Positions 36,261 to 44,065 are shown, counted from the first letter of the stretch. The stretch: 64,000 nucleotides of DNA from Serratia fonticola (GCF_001006005.1 NZ_CP011254.1:5208001-5272000), one strand, 5' to 3'. Translations and numbers: made by a program. Notes: generated by a model not told the origin, from the sequence alone.

Positions 36261-36303
36261 GATTAAGTCCTGTTCCATGTAAAAATGAATTAATAGCATA
36301 TCT

Positions 36304-36332
36304 GGGGTCAGTTTGGATATAGAGAATTATTG
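36304..36332 (+). repeat. Right copy of the 29-bp direct repeat, next to IS6-type end relics
   Basis: GGGGTCAGTTTGGATAT then AGAGAATTATTG, matching 21503-21531. Immediately after lie two sequences like the IS6 end: GGCTCTATCGCATTAA (36332-36347) and GGTTCTGTCGCAT (36369-36381). The stretch 36333-36519 holds no gene. Confidence 0.6.
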
Positions 36333-36519
36333 GCTCTATCGCATTAACGGGCACAGGCCAGCCAAAGTGGTTCTGTCGCATCCGTATTTTAATGTTAAAT
36401 ATCAGTTTGAGCGAAATTTGATATACACATGCAATGTTTTGGTTGAGTATTTCCTTTCGTGATTTTTATCTAAAATGGAAATAAAGTGACATGAAAGTAT
36501 CAGCAAATATTGCAAAACT

Positions 36520-37230
36520 TCATATTAAGGCAATGATAACCTGATCAAGAACGTAGCATTGTGTAGCGTACTGTTGAGGGGTGGCGGCGTATTTCCCGGA
36601 CAGATTCGGTGGCGCAACGTTGTTGAAATATTTCAATAAATTTAGGGGGGTTTGGCGTTTTTGGTGGTCGGGTATCGCCGCTGCAAGACGTGCCAGCCCT
36701 GCGCGATCCAACAAGGTAAAACCCAGCGCATCCCGCCGCTCATACAGCTCGTGTAGCAATGCCAAAAGTTCCTCTGCCCGGGAAGCTTGTAGTATGTTCG
36801 GGAGAAGATCCGCCACGCGCGGAAACTGACTCAGTTCGGATGCCAGGATGCCTTCTTGAGTGCATAAAACAAATAGCCGGCGCATCTGATCGAAGCGGGT
36901 TTTCAGTCCTCGGTATCCACGAGCGCCATTGGGGCCGTACAGCCACCAACCGATAACGATCCGCAGTAAATCGGCGTTGGCATGATTAATCGCGGCGGCA
37001 TATTTCTTTGTCGGGCTATCGCCGAAATTAAGAGTAACCGTTTTCCCCGCCCACGGATCGAGCCGCCAAATGGCATCGCCCCAACGACTCACCACCTGAC
37101 CAGTTGCGTCAAGAATGACCGGCCAATCAGACTGGGGCGGCCAGCACAGCGGACGGTAATTCGGTGCATCAGGCACTGCCAGGGGGGAGTCGATACCGAG
37201 GCAAAGTTCGGAAAGAATATTTTTCGTCAT
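36520..37230 (-). pseudogene. Third recombinase-module gene, probably a truncated IntB
   Basis: The 236-residue product starts with an ATGA overlap on the preceding gene. It has the helical, DNA-binding type of N-terminal region seen in large tyrosine recombinases (ANADLLRIVIGWWLYGPNGARGYRGLKTRFDQMRRLFVLCTQEGI) but stops at VLDQVIIALI without any R...HxxR...Y catalytic domain. The next 190 bp contain insertion-sequence relics. I infer that the gene lost its C-terminal half when the cargo was acquired. It could instead be a complete accessory protein. Confidence 0.6.
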
Positions 37231-38957
37231 GATGATTTCTGTCGCAGCTCGGCCAATCGGATGAAGCCATCCCAGGCCGGGTGATAATTGCCCTCACGTA
37301 TACGAGCTCTCGCCTCTTCGACCCAAAGCCTGCGAACCTCACTACTTTCTTCGAAAAATCGCAGCTTGACCGCCAGTCGCTCAATAACCAAGAGGGCCGG
37401 ATGTTTTGTCGTCAGATTCTGACTCACAGTGGGGGGACGGTAGCGCGCCAACTCAAGCGATTTGAGGTGGCGCAAGCTATCGAGAGACCACACATGATCT
37501 TCACTTTCTATATCTCGGTGCTGGGTACAGAACAAGCAACCGGCTGCATTTATACAGTCAGGTAGCGGAGCATACTTCGGCATCGCAGCCACTGATTCAG
37601 GTATGGCCGAAACACACCTACCTGGTGCAGGAGGTGAAAGGGACGGATCGGTCTGCTGATGGAAGCGCGTAATCTCTACCATAGCGATCTGCGGATGAGG
37701 GTCGGCGTATACGCGTATCAGAGTTTCAACCGTGTGTTGGGCCAACTCCGCAACTTGATGTGGGTTCTGGGACTCTCGAAGCAGCCAGTTGATGCGCGTC
37801 CCTCGCAGTTTTCGTGGTCTCACCATCGGCATGCCAAGCTCGCGGCAAATGCGCATAACATTTGTGAACTGCGTTGCCTCCTCCAAAATTCGCCCCCCGC
37901 AGCGTATAAGTGGAAAGAGCAGACCATCCGGCTCATAGGGAAACCATGCGGAACGCCATTCGAGATAGCGCTTGAACCACTCTCGATAGCTGGCAAAGAT
38001 CTCGAACAATACTTCTCCTTCCCGTCGATTTTTGTCGGCACGTACCTGGTAACCGTCCAGGTGGCTGGCGTAATGAAATTGTTCGACCCGCAAAGTATGG
38101 GCTTGTTGCAGGTTCAGGCCTGTCTGAGCAATGAACATCAGCAACTCACTCTCGATGCGTAAGTTGACAAGGGGGGAACGGGTTCGCAGTGTTCGATCCT
38201 CTTCCCAGGCAGTACGCGCTGCTCGCGACGCTTCTATCTGTGCCAGTGTCTGAGGTCTGGTACGTCGTGCCGCTACTTTCTCCGGGTAGGGCAGTCCGGA
38301 CCATAGCTTCAGTACCTGGCCCGTGCGCAATCGGATGCAGACCGGCAATGCCCCTATAGTTGCCGCCAGGGTCAGTGCATTGCATACGTCAGCCAGGATA
38401 TGTCCGAATGCGAAGGTATTTTGCAGATCCTGTTTGTCCGCGTTGCTCGTATGCACCTTGCCTTTAGCGCGCGGCTTGCGAATACGCGTACTCTTGCTCA
38501 GACTCGCCTGGCGGTCCAATACTCGATCAAGCATCGTCGCCGTGAGCCTGGAGAGATCGTATATCGTCCCCTCACTCATGCTGCGCTCGACACGATAACG
38601 GTGTAGCAAATGCTCGGTCCAACGAATGAAGGTATCGGCTATCGTTTCGAGACTGAGGTTACCACCTTCCAAATCGCACCAGGCAAAGAAACTCCGCAAC
38701 GCACCTATCTTATTCTGCGCCGAGAAGCGGCTTCCGCCGCCAGCAAGATCGCCGACCATATGTTCATGTAACCGCGTCACCAGCTCAATACGCTCTGTCA
38801 AGGGACTGCCGAGCTCGCCTTGGGCGATAAGGCGAGCCACATACTTTACCTTTGCCGCTGCGCCTCCGCGAAACAGTAGCGGCCGAAAGTCCCAGGGCGT
38901 TTCAGTGGTCCCATACTCAAGCATCGGGAAAGTGAGATCGATATTGGAACTACCCAT
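37227..38957 (-). CDS. Tyrosine-recombinase-fold protein lacking the first catalytic Arg (Tfp-like)
   Basis: ATG 38957 overlaps the stop of the upstream recombinase gene by eight bases (ATGGGTAG) and follows GGAGGG, giving 576 residues. The C-terminal domain has recombinase order, but the usual TGMR is AQTGLNLQQAHTLRV, so the first catalytic Arg is missing. Later boxes are partly kept: PRKLRGTRINWLLRES and LAQHTVETLIRVYADPHP with candidate His and Tyr. A cysteine pair lies at AAGCLFCTQHRD. This agrees with the recombinase-fold middle protein of strand-biased circularizing elements. Confidence 0.75.
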   Translation of the reverse strand: MGSSNIDLTFPMLEYGTTETPWDFRPLLFRGGAAAKVKYVARLIAQGELGSPLTERIELVTRLHEHMVGDLAGGGSRFSAQNKIGALRSFFAWCDLEGGNLSLETIADTFIRWTEHLLHRYRVERSMSEGTIYDLSRLTATMLDRVLDRQASLSKSTRIRKPRAKGKVHTSNADKQDLQNTFAFGHILADVCNALTLAATIGALPVCIRLRTGQVLKLWSGLPYPEKVAARRTRPQTLAQIEASRAARTAWEEDRTLRTRSPLVNLRIESELLMFIAQTGLNLQQAHTLRVEQFHYASHLDGYQVRADKNRREGEVLFEIFASYREWFKRYLEWRSAWFPYEPDGLLFPLIRCGGRILEEATQFTNVMRICRELGMPMVRPRKLRGTRINWLLRESQNPHQVAELAQHTVETLIRVYADPHPQIAMVEITRFHQQTDPSLSPPAPGRCVSAIPESVAAMPKYAPLPDCINAAGCLFCTQHRDIESEDHVWSLDSLRHLKSLELARYRPPTVSQNLTTKHPALLVIERLAVKLRFFEESSEVRRLWVEEARARIREGNYHPAWDGFIRLAELRQKSS

Positions 38958-40239
38958 TCTGCCGTCCCTCCAATCCAATTCCGCTAAATGCCACCATGAA
39001 GTTATGAGAGAGGGCTTGTTTGATCGGCAATGCCTGCACGAATCGAATGTACCTGAAGGTGGTGGCTTCGGAGTTAGGGGCATGGAGCAGCGCGTCGCTG
39101 ACTATCGCAATTACGAGTGCAACATCGGCACAAGCGGAGAGTGCCAAACGCGCCAACTCAGTACCGAAAGTACAGCGCGACTGATGAAAGCGAAACCTAC
39201 GGAGCATTTGTACTCCTGCCTTGACTCCCCGCTTTCGAAAGTCCGACATCTCGACATTTACTGCTGATGACTGATCGGTGCCACGCCTACCGTAGGCGTT
39301 TCCAAAGCGGGTCAAGAATAGCAGATCACGATTCTCGAGCGGGGCTTTCGTCGTTCGCTCCACTCGCCGCCAGCCTTTAGCATATTCCAGCAACTTATCG
39401 CACAAAGCTTCTGGTATCCAAACCTGGCCCGTCACGCCGAACTTTGTATGTACTGGCGGAGCTGCGCCCGGACCAATTGCAAGCCGTAGCAGTCCTTCAG
39501 CGGAGGGATCGGGGACGGCATGCTCAAGAGTCTGAACCTTAAGATCACAAATGCTGCCAAGCCGCATCCCAGTAAAAAATCCAAGTGCCAACATGAGATA
39601 AAGCTCAGGGGTAGCATTCTCGGCAGCGAAATCCAAAATGGCATCGCGATCCGTCTCCGACAGAGGTAACAGTCCATCTTCCAATGTCTGTCCAAGTCGT
39701 TTGCGATTAGGGATGCTAAGATCGGTTGCGGCTCCGTTTATCGTTCGCTCAAACCCTACCTGGTCAAAGAATTTGACGACGTAGGGCTTTTCCCGCCATA
39801 GGGGGATGTGTGGAGCAATAAACTCCCTATGCCTCACCCACCGGTAGAACATGATGCAATTGCGCATATACTCAGACGCCGTGGAGGGGCTGATCTGACC
39901 CACATTGCGCATCTTGATCAACGCTCCACGGTATAGCACCAGACAGCGGTCGGCTTTTTTGGCGGGAAACTCAAACCAATGCAGTCCACGCGATTCAAGG
40001 AACTTGGCGTAATTCAAAAGACCATTCATATTGCTGGCAACGGTCTTCAGAGAAGCTTCCCCTGTCGTTGCTCGTTCCATTGCCCACAGGTTTGCCTCTC
40101 TCCATGGCATTCCCCCTACCCAGAAAATCTGAGGCAAGTCCTTGATAGAGGGCCGACTGCTACTGACTGAATAAGTTACGCCGTTTTCTTTACATTCGAG
40201 ATTGTGGGGCGCGAAATGAATGTGTTCTAGTGTCGCCAT
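38950..40239 (-). CDS. Tyrosine recombinase/integrase (IntA-like), catalytically complete
   Basis: The 429-residue protein has a core-binding N-terminus (LKTVASNMNGLLNYAKFLESRGLHW) and a full catalytic domain: Arg in FFTGMRLGSICDLKV, Lys in PVHTKFGVTG, HxxR in RFRFHQSRCTFGTEL, and Tyr in SEATTFRYIRFV. It is the first gene of a three-gene overlapping module and lies 78 bp from the right border of the element, the usual place for the integrase acting on the adjacent attachment site. Likely responsible for insertion at ATCGAT in umuC. Confidence 0.88.
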   Translation of the reverse strand: MATLEHIHFAPHNLECKENGVTYSVSSSRPSIKDLPQIFWVGGMPWREANLWAMERATTGEASLKTVASNMNGLLNYAKFLESRGLHWFEFPAKKADRCLVLYRGALIKMRNVGQISPSTASEYMRNCIMFYRWVRHREFIAPHIPLWREKPYVVKFFDQVGFERTINGAATDLSIPNRKRLGQTLEDGLLPLSETDRDAILDFAAENATPELYLMLALGFFTGMRLGSICDLKVQTLEHAVPDPSAEGLLRLAIGPGAAPPVHTKFGVTGQVWIPEALCDKLLEYAKGWRRVERTTKAPLENRDLLFLTRFGNAYGRRGTDQSSAVNVEMSDFRKRGVKAGVQMLRRFRFHQSRCTFGTELARLALSACADVALVIAIVSDALLHAPNSEATTFRYIRFVQALPIKQALSHNFMVAFSGIGLEGRQNG

Positions 40240-40261
40240 GCAAACCCCTCAAACGTTTAAA

Positions 40262-40272
40262 AATGTCCATAG
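40262..40272. repeat. Right end inverted motif of the integrated element
   Basis: AATGTCCATAG mirrors CTATGGACATT at 21381-21391 near the left end, with further partial matches on the umuC-proximal side. Distances to the shared ATCGAT are about 45 bp (right) and 19 bp (left). Probable recombinase-binding sites. Confidence 0.5.
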
Positions 40273-40317
40273 TTCGGATTCCACTGCTTGTGTGACCATA
40301 CTATACAACTTACTCTT

Positions 40318-40620
40318 ATCGATAGAATAGATCTCAACGCGGGGCACCAACTCTTCCAATGCCGTCATCACCCGAGCTGACATATCGGCATACAGCTCGT
40401 AGTTGCTGCTAAAAGCGACGCCTCCCGCACGTTCCAACTGCTGCTTGACCTTGAAATACGGCCCGGTCATCGCCATCCCCAATTTTTTGGCCTCTTGGTT
40501 ACGGGCCACCACGCAGCCATCATTGTTTGATAACACCACCACCGGGCGGCCACGCAGATCGGGCCGCCACAACATTTCACAGCTGGCATAAAAGTTGTTC
40601 ACATCCGCCAGCGCGTACAT
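40318..40620 (-). pseudogene. umuC: umuC, N-terminal part (residues 1-101)
   Basis: MYALADVNNFYASCEMLWRPDLRGRPVVVLSNNDGCVVARNQEAKKLG to ALEELVPRVEIYSID is the Y-family polymerase palm up to the catalytic SID(E) motif. Frame and length (101 codons) fit exactly with the other half at 20387-21361. Reading continues into the element for 23 foreign residues (KSKLYSMVTQ...) to a stop at 40249. umuD precedes it directly: the umuD stop and umuC start overlap at 40620. Confidence 0.95.
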
Positions 40621-41042
40621 TACTTCAGCCTCGTAATAGTCGACACCACGACGCCGACGATATCTAAATCTTCAGCGCCATCATGTAGCGGGATTGGCTG
40701 GTAGTTGGGGTTCATCGGTTCGAGCTGCACGACTGGCCGCAGACATAACCGCTTTACCGTGAACTCACCACCCACGCTGGCGATCACGATATCGCCATGT
40801 TCGGCCCCAATGCTGCAATCGACCACCAGCATCGAGCCATCGACAATGCCCGCCTCCAGCATGCTTTCACCGGAGGCGTAGAGAAAGTAAGTGGCGTTCG
40901 GGTGGCTGATGCAATATTCGTTGAGATCGATCCTGGCATGGACATAGTCCTGCGCCGGACTTGGGAAGCCAGCAGGCACCCGATCGGAAAACAGTGGCAG
41001 GTACAATTTCTCTGGAGTTGGTGTTGGAGCAAAGTGTTTCAT
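40620..41042 (-). CDS. umuD: UmuD, polymerase V accessory subunit / SOS mutagenesis peptidase
   Basis: The 140-residue protein shows the self-cleavage site region PAGFPSPAQDYVHARIDLNEYCI, the catalytic Ser in YASGESMLEAGI and Lys in EFTVKRLCL. After RecA-stimulated cleavage UmuD' would join UmuC, but umuC is destroyed here. UmuD is intact and under a LexA box at 41057-41076, so it should still be induced by DNA damage. Without UmuC it can only act on other partners. Confidence 0.95.
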   Translation of the reverse strand: MKHFAPTPTPEKLYLPLFSDRVPAGFPSPAQDYVHARIDLNEYCISHPNATYFLYASGESMLEAGIVDGSMLVVDCSIGAEHGDIVIASVGGEFTVKRLCLRPVVQLEPMNPNYQPIPLHDGAEDLDIVGVVVSTITRLK

Positions 41043-41056
41043 GGGGCATGTCTCTA

Positions 41057-41076
41057 TACTGTGTTTTTATACAGTA
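41057..41076. promoter_or_regulatory. LexA (SOS) box of umuDC
   Basis: TACTGTGTTTTTATACAGTA fits the 20-bp LexA consensus TACTG(TA)5CAGTA with complete outer half-sites, 15 bp upstream of the umuD start. Confidence 0.92.
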
Positions 41077-41263
41077 TAGATATACCGAATGGTGGGAGGA
41101 AGAGAGATTTTCACCGTGAATGATATGGCTATGATCGGTAAGGAAAGAAAGTTGGCCTCTCTTTCCCATACCCATCATCGGCTAAGATAGGGGCCGCTGA
41201 CATGGAACTAATTGATTTATTGGGTAACTATTGTTGAAATAATTACCCAGGGCTGGCCGGTAG

Positions 41264-41761
41264 CTAGTCAAATACCCCATTGATAACAGAGGCAACAATA
41301 GCCGTGCTTAAGGCCACCAGAACTAAATCATTCCCGGCGATACGCCATTCATAACCAGGATAAGATGGCAGTTGTCCCAGCATTGAAGCTGGCACCATTT
41401 TCTTGGCGATCCCCGGCGGCAATGGCTTGCCCCGTGCCAGGTTCTTGGCAATGCCGGGAGGTAAAGATTGATACCCGGTTAATCCATAGTTTACCGCCAG
41501 GGGCCGCACGCGGTCATAATTGATATTCACGGTAACCAGATCGTCATGACCACCCTTGGCTTTTTTGCCTTTGTCTGAATGGTCTTTGCCTGAATTACCC
41601 TTCCCATGATTGTCTCCATGGTTAGCAGAATTACCATGCCCACCTCCATTACCGTTACCGCCTCCGTTGCCATTACCATTCCCTGGATTGGCCATAACGG
41701 AGGCTGAGGATGTGAACACGATCAACGCAAGTGCGAGGGCAGAGCAGCGATGCTTGAGCAT
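41264..41761 (-). CDS. CigR/RcnB-like exported protein
   Basis: From ATG 41761 (GAGG nine bases ahead) the 165-residue product has a Sec leader (ALALALIVFTSSASVMA), a Gly/Asn/His-rich low-complexity stretch (GNGNGNGGG... to about residue 75) and the family core YDRVRPLAVNYGLTGYQSLPPGIAKNLARGKPLPPGIAKKMVP. It ends in one hydrophobic segment (DLVLVALSTAIVASVI). Salmonella CigR, with the same PPGIAKNLARGKPLPPGIAK motif, is an inner-membrane anti-virulence protein. The exact role here is unknown. Confidence 0.78.
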   Translation of the reverse strand: MLKHRCSALALALIVFTSSASVMANPGNGNGNGGGNGNGGGHGNSANHGDNHGKGNSGKDHSDKGKKAKGGHDDLVTVNINYDRVRPLAVNYGLTGYQSLPPGIAKNLARGKPLPPGIAKKMVPASMLGQLPSYPGYEWRIAGNDLVLVALSTAIVASVINGVFD

Positions 41762-41893
41762 TTTAAATAACCTCAATGAGGGGATACCCGATCAATCTAG
41801 CCCTCCCCTGACTACCGAGCAATATGGATTCATCTTATAGTTGGTTTTGTGCTAAGTTAATTCATGCGTTGCAGGGCTAATCAGGCGGACTTT

Positions 41894-42025
41894 ATGAAAA
41901 TTATTGCAGGTACCCTTTTAGTCATCCTGCTGGCCGGGTGTACTTCGGTCAGTGTTTCTGGCTCTGGCGGTAGTTCGGGGCGTTCAACGGCCACTATTGG
42001 TATCGGTTCTGGCGTGCGCCTTTGA
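41894..42025 (+). CDS. Small lipoprotein (43 aa)
   Basis: MKIIAGTLLVILLAGCTSVS is a clear lipoprotein signal with lipobox LAGC. The mature part is only about 28 residues, mostly Gly, Ser and Thr (SGSGGSSGRSTATIGIGSGVRL). A weak ribosome site (CAGGCGG at 41882-41888) lies upstream. It is divergent from the CigR-like gene and convergent with cho. Small Ser/Gly lipoproteins of this kind occur in enterobacteria without known function. Confidence 0.7.
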   Translation: MKIIAGTLLVILLAGCTSVSVSGSGGSSGRSTATIGIGSGVRL

Positions 42026-42070
42026 TGCAGGCACTCGCGCAGTCCTTCTGGCCGGTGCGAAGACGTTAAC

Positions 42071-42943
42071 TCAGGTTTCTTCGTAGAGATCGATAATCTC
42101 GTACTCTCCACCGATCACGGGTTTGCATAAAATTTTATAGCCATCGCTATCAAAGCCCGGCGCAGCAATCATTAACTCCCTCGCTTCATCCAGGCTATCT
42201 ACTGCACCCAGCCATAACCAGTGGTGAATAATATGGTACTGCGCCATATCAGCCCCCTGCTCTCGCAAGGCTATCGGACCACGCCACGGCCAGCACACCA
42301 CTCGGCTTTGCTCGAGAGCAGAGACCAAGCGCTGCCGATGATCGGCCAGGCTTTCTTTACCACCGCAAGCTCCGGCACAACGCTTCAGTGCAGAACGGAA
42401 ACAAGGGCGGCCTTTGCTTAATGGTTCAAGCCCCAACAGCCCATAACACAGCTGATGCTGATCGGCGATAGACTGCAGCGCTTGTAGTGCCGCCCGCCGG
42501 TTGGCAAAAAGGCCAAACAACCCAGCGTGCCGAGCAAAATCCACCTCTTTGGCATACACCACCGTGGGTTTGTCATCATTGAGTTGCAATGCGCAGAGCT
42601 GCTTGTTGCGGCGCAGGCGCTTATTGAACAGCGGTTGTTGTTGTTTAATCAGTTGCGCTTCCAGCAACAACGCCCCTATTTCACCCGCCGTTCTGATAAA
42701 GGTGATACGCCGGGCTTGGCGCAGCATGGCCGCTTCGTCTGGGGTGCGCAAATGTGAAAGCACCCGGCTGCGAAGGTTCACGCTTTTACCGATGTAGAGC
42801 GGCATGGTTTCGCACTCACCGTGGAACAAGTACACCCCAGGTAAAGCAGGCAAGCCTTCCAGCCATTGGCGTAGGTGTTCCGGGTATTGGTAAATGGCTT
42901 CTGCTTCAAACTCGAGCCTTGGTGCGGCAGAACGTCTGGTCAA
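42071..42943 (-). CDS. cho: Cho, UvrC-like endonuclease (3' incision, SOS)
   Basis: The 290-residue protein has the GIY-YIG domain of UvrC homologue Cho: LPGVYLFHGECETMPLYIGKSVNLRSRVLSHLRTPDEAAMLRQARRI and GEIGALLLEAQLIKQQQPLFNKRLRRNKQLCALQL, then LCYGLLGLEPL and CFRSALKRCAGAC. It makes the 3' cut in nucleotide excision repair with UvrAB. TTG 42943 after GGAGAG is the best start, since a LexA box lies immediately upstream (42956-42975), inside what would be coding sequence if the farther ATG at 43015 were used. Confidence 0.93.
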   Translation of the reverse strand: MTRRSAAPRLEFEAEAIYQYPEHLRQWLEGLPALPGVYLFHGECETMPLYIGKSVNLRSRVLSHLRTPDEAAMLRQARRITFIRTAGEIGALLLEAQLIKQQQPLFNKRLRRNKQLCALQLNDDKPTVVYAKEVDFARHAGLFGLFANRRAALQALQSIADQHQLCYGLLGLEPLSKGRPCFRSALKRCAGACGGKESLADHRQRLVSALEQSRVVCWPWRGPIALREQGADMAQYHIIHHWLWLGAVDSLDEARELMIAAPGFDSDGYKILCKPVIGGEYEIIDLYEET

Positions 42944-42955
42944 TCGTACTCTCCA

Positions 42956-42975
42956 TACTGATTTTTTATACAGTA
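42956..42975. promoter_or_regulatory. LexA (SOS) box of cho
   Basis: TACTGATTTTTTATACAGTA matches the LexA consensus half-sites (CTG...CAG with 10-bp spacer). It lies 13 bp before the TTG start of cho. Confidence 0.9.
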
Positions 42976-43031
42976 TAGCGGGGTTGGGTGGGGGTTTGAA
43001 GGGGGTTGTGGTCAATACAGCATCAATGATC

Positions 43032-43176
43032 GTCCCCCTCCCCCTAGCCCTCTCCCTTTACAGATCGGGGATAGTACGTGCTACATGTTAATACAGTTCC
43101 AGACCGCAGCTGCGGACTAGCTCCCTCTCCCTGTGGAAACGTTCATGTTGCCTAAGATGTGTTCGGGGTGAGGGGT
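43032..43176. repeat. Composite palindromic repeat upstream of cho
   Basis: CCCCCTCCCCCTAGCCCTCTCC (43032 on) and the opposite-facing CTCCCTCTCCCTGTGG (43121 on) ... CGGGGTGAGGGG (to 43176) are parts of two copies of the repeat family at 7.6, 15.8 and 51.3 kb, here separated by about 65 bp containing the palindrome CCGCAGCTGCGG. Confidence 0.65.
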
Positions 43177-43222
43177 GGCGGTTTTCGCGATGCAGTTAAA
43201 AGATGTTATAAATCAAAAAAGA

Positions 43223-43284
43223 ATCGAGTAGGAGGCGGGATTGCTCCCGCCGTCCTCTCACACCACCGTACGTACGGTTCCGTA
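43223..43284 (-). pseudogene. Relic of a group II intron 3' end (domains V-VI)
   Basis: Read on the minus strand, GGAACCGTACGTACGGT resembles a shortened domain V. GAGAGGACGGCGGGAGCAATCCCGCC TCC with its GGCGGGAGCAATCCCGCC hairpin resembles domain VI, and the segment ends CTACTCGAT, a common bacterial group II intron terminus. No maturase gene is present. A relic is the best reading, from memory of intron 3' ends. Confidence 0.6.
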
Positions 43285-43303
43285 GACGCTCTGTGATGGG
43301 CAA

Positions 43304-43324
43304 TAAAAAACCGCCCGGAGGCGG
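43304..43324 (-). terminator. Terminator of the DUF4145 gene
   Basis: On the minus strand GCCGCC-TCCG-GGCGG is followed by TTTTTT, immediately after the stop codon at 43325. Confidence 0.75.
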
Positions 43325-44014
43325 CTATTCTGGCTTGGCTTTTCTTTCTGCTTTCTTTGCTTCTGCTAACTCGAATATTTTGCTTGTTCTTCTGCTTCTT
43401 TCTTCTCGTTCAACGTACCAATCCTTGATCAGTACCTCAATTAGTTCAATAAGTAGCTCAGCTTCTTCGGGCTCAACCTCAACAATTAAGTTGATGTCTT
43501 TTTCCATGTGCGCGCCGATGTTACCGATACTTCGAATCGAGTCTATCGCTCGCCATGTCCCATGATCTACTTTGCCCTCAATAGCATTTATTTCATCAAC
43601 TAACCTGCCAGGCTTAACCTCCCAGAAATCTCTAATCATCCCTTGCAAACACCGTCTAGAAAGTGTTGCAGATGCTTTGGGGGATAAACTACAGATCAGT
43701 GCTGCTTCTTCATAATCATCGATGACTGCCTTGGGTACATAGTCTGGAAAAACCTTCACGGCAGCTTGAGGTCTCAGTTTCCATGATTCCAACTGTTCTA
43801 TTGCTACCCAGCCAGTGTTTTGAAGCTCAATTTTTGAAAGAACGGAGCTAATCACGATCTCTTTACATTCATCATTAGGGCACAGTGTTATCACGGAGCG
43901 CAATTGAACCTCTCCATACTTAGTGTCCCTCTTAAAAAATAGCCTATTATATTCTGACATAACTGCATTTGCGCTTGCTATTTGCCCACAAAATGGGCAG
44001 GTCCAAGATGCCAT
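43325..44014 (-). CDS. DUF4145 domain protein with zinc-ribbon N-terminus
   Basis: The 229-residue protein opens with a CPFCG ... CPNDEC zinc-ribbon (residues about 6-50), then the DUF4145 helical core: DYEEAALICSLSPKASATLSRRCLQGMIRDFW and STRSIGNIGAHMEKD-like HEPN-type segment (SIGNIGAHM, ELLIELIEVLIKDWY). DUF4145 is often found in phage, restriction or defence loci and is related to HEPN folds. Its C-terminus is basic and helical. It is next to the lysis cassette and probably belongs to the same acquired segment. Confidence 0.75.
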   Translation of the reverse strand: MASWTCPFCGQIASANAVMSEYNRLFFKRDTKYGEVQLRSVITLCPNDECKEIVISSVLSKIELQNTGWVAIEQLESWKLRPQAAVKVFPDYVPKAVIDDYEEAALICSLSPKASATLSRRCLQGMIRDFWEVKPGRLVDEINAIEGKVDHGTWRAIDSIRSIGNIGAHMEKDINLIVEVEPEEAELLIELIEVLIKDWYVEREERSRRTSKIFELAEAKKAERKAKPE

Positions 44015-44065
44015 TTTAATCCCTCAACAAATGTGTGACATCTTACTTTAACACTAAATTTTAAC

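Larger units (their letters stand above)
21362..40317. mobile_element. 18,956-bp integrated element in umuC (tyrosine-recombinase type, toxin cargo)
   Basis: Both borders are defined by the interrupted umuC codons and share ATCGAT (21356-21361 and 40318-40323). Inside each end lies a related inverted sequence: CTATGGACATT at 21381-21391 and AATGTCCATAG at 40262-40272. A three-gene tyrosine-recombinase-fold module (36520-40239) reads away from the right border. The organisation (recombinase, inactive recombinase-fold protein, third recombinase) matches the intA-tfp-intB core of strand-biased circularizing integrative elements, and umuC is a known site for such elements carrying tmexCD-toprJ. 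Cargo here is toxin-like. The third recombinase is truncated, so the element is probably immobile now. Confidence 0.85.

Noticed and set aside
39432..39695. Extra small gene inside the first recombinase gene
   Set aside because: Same-strand alternative frame in a region fully explained by the recombinase catalytic domain.
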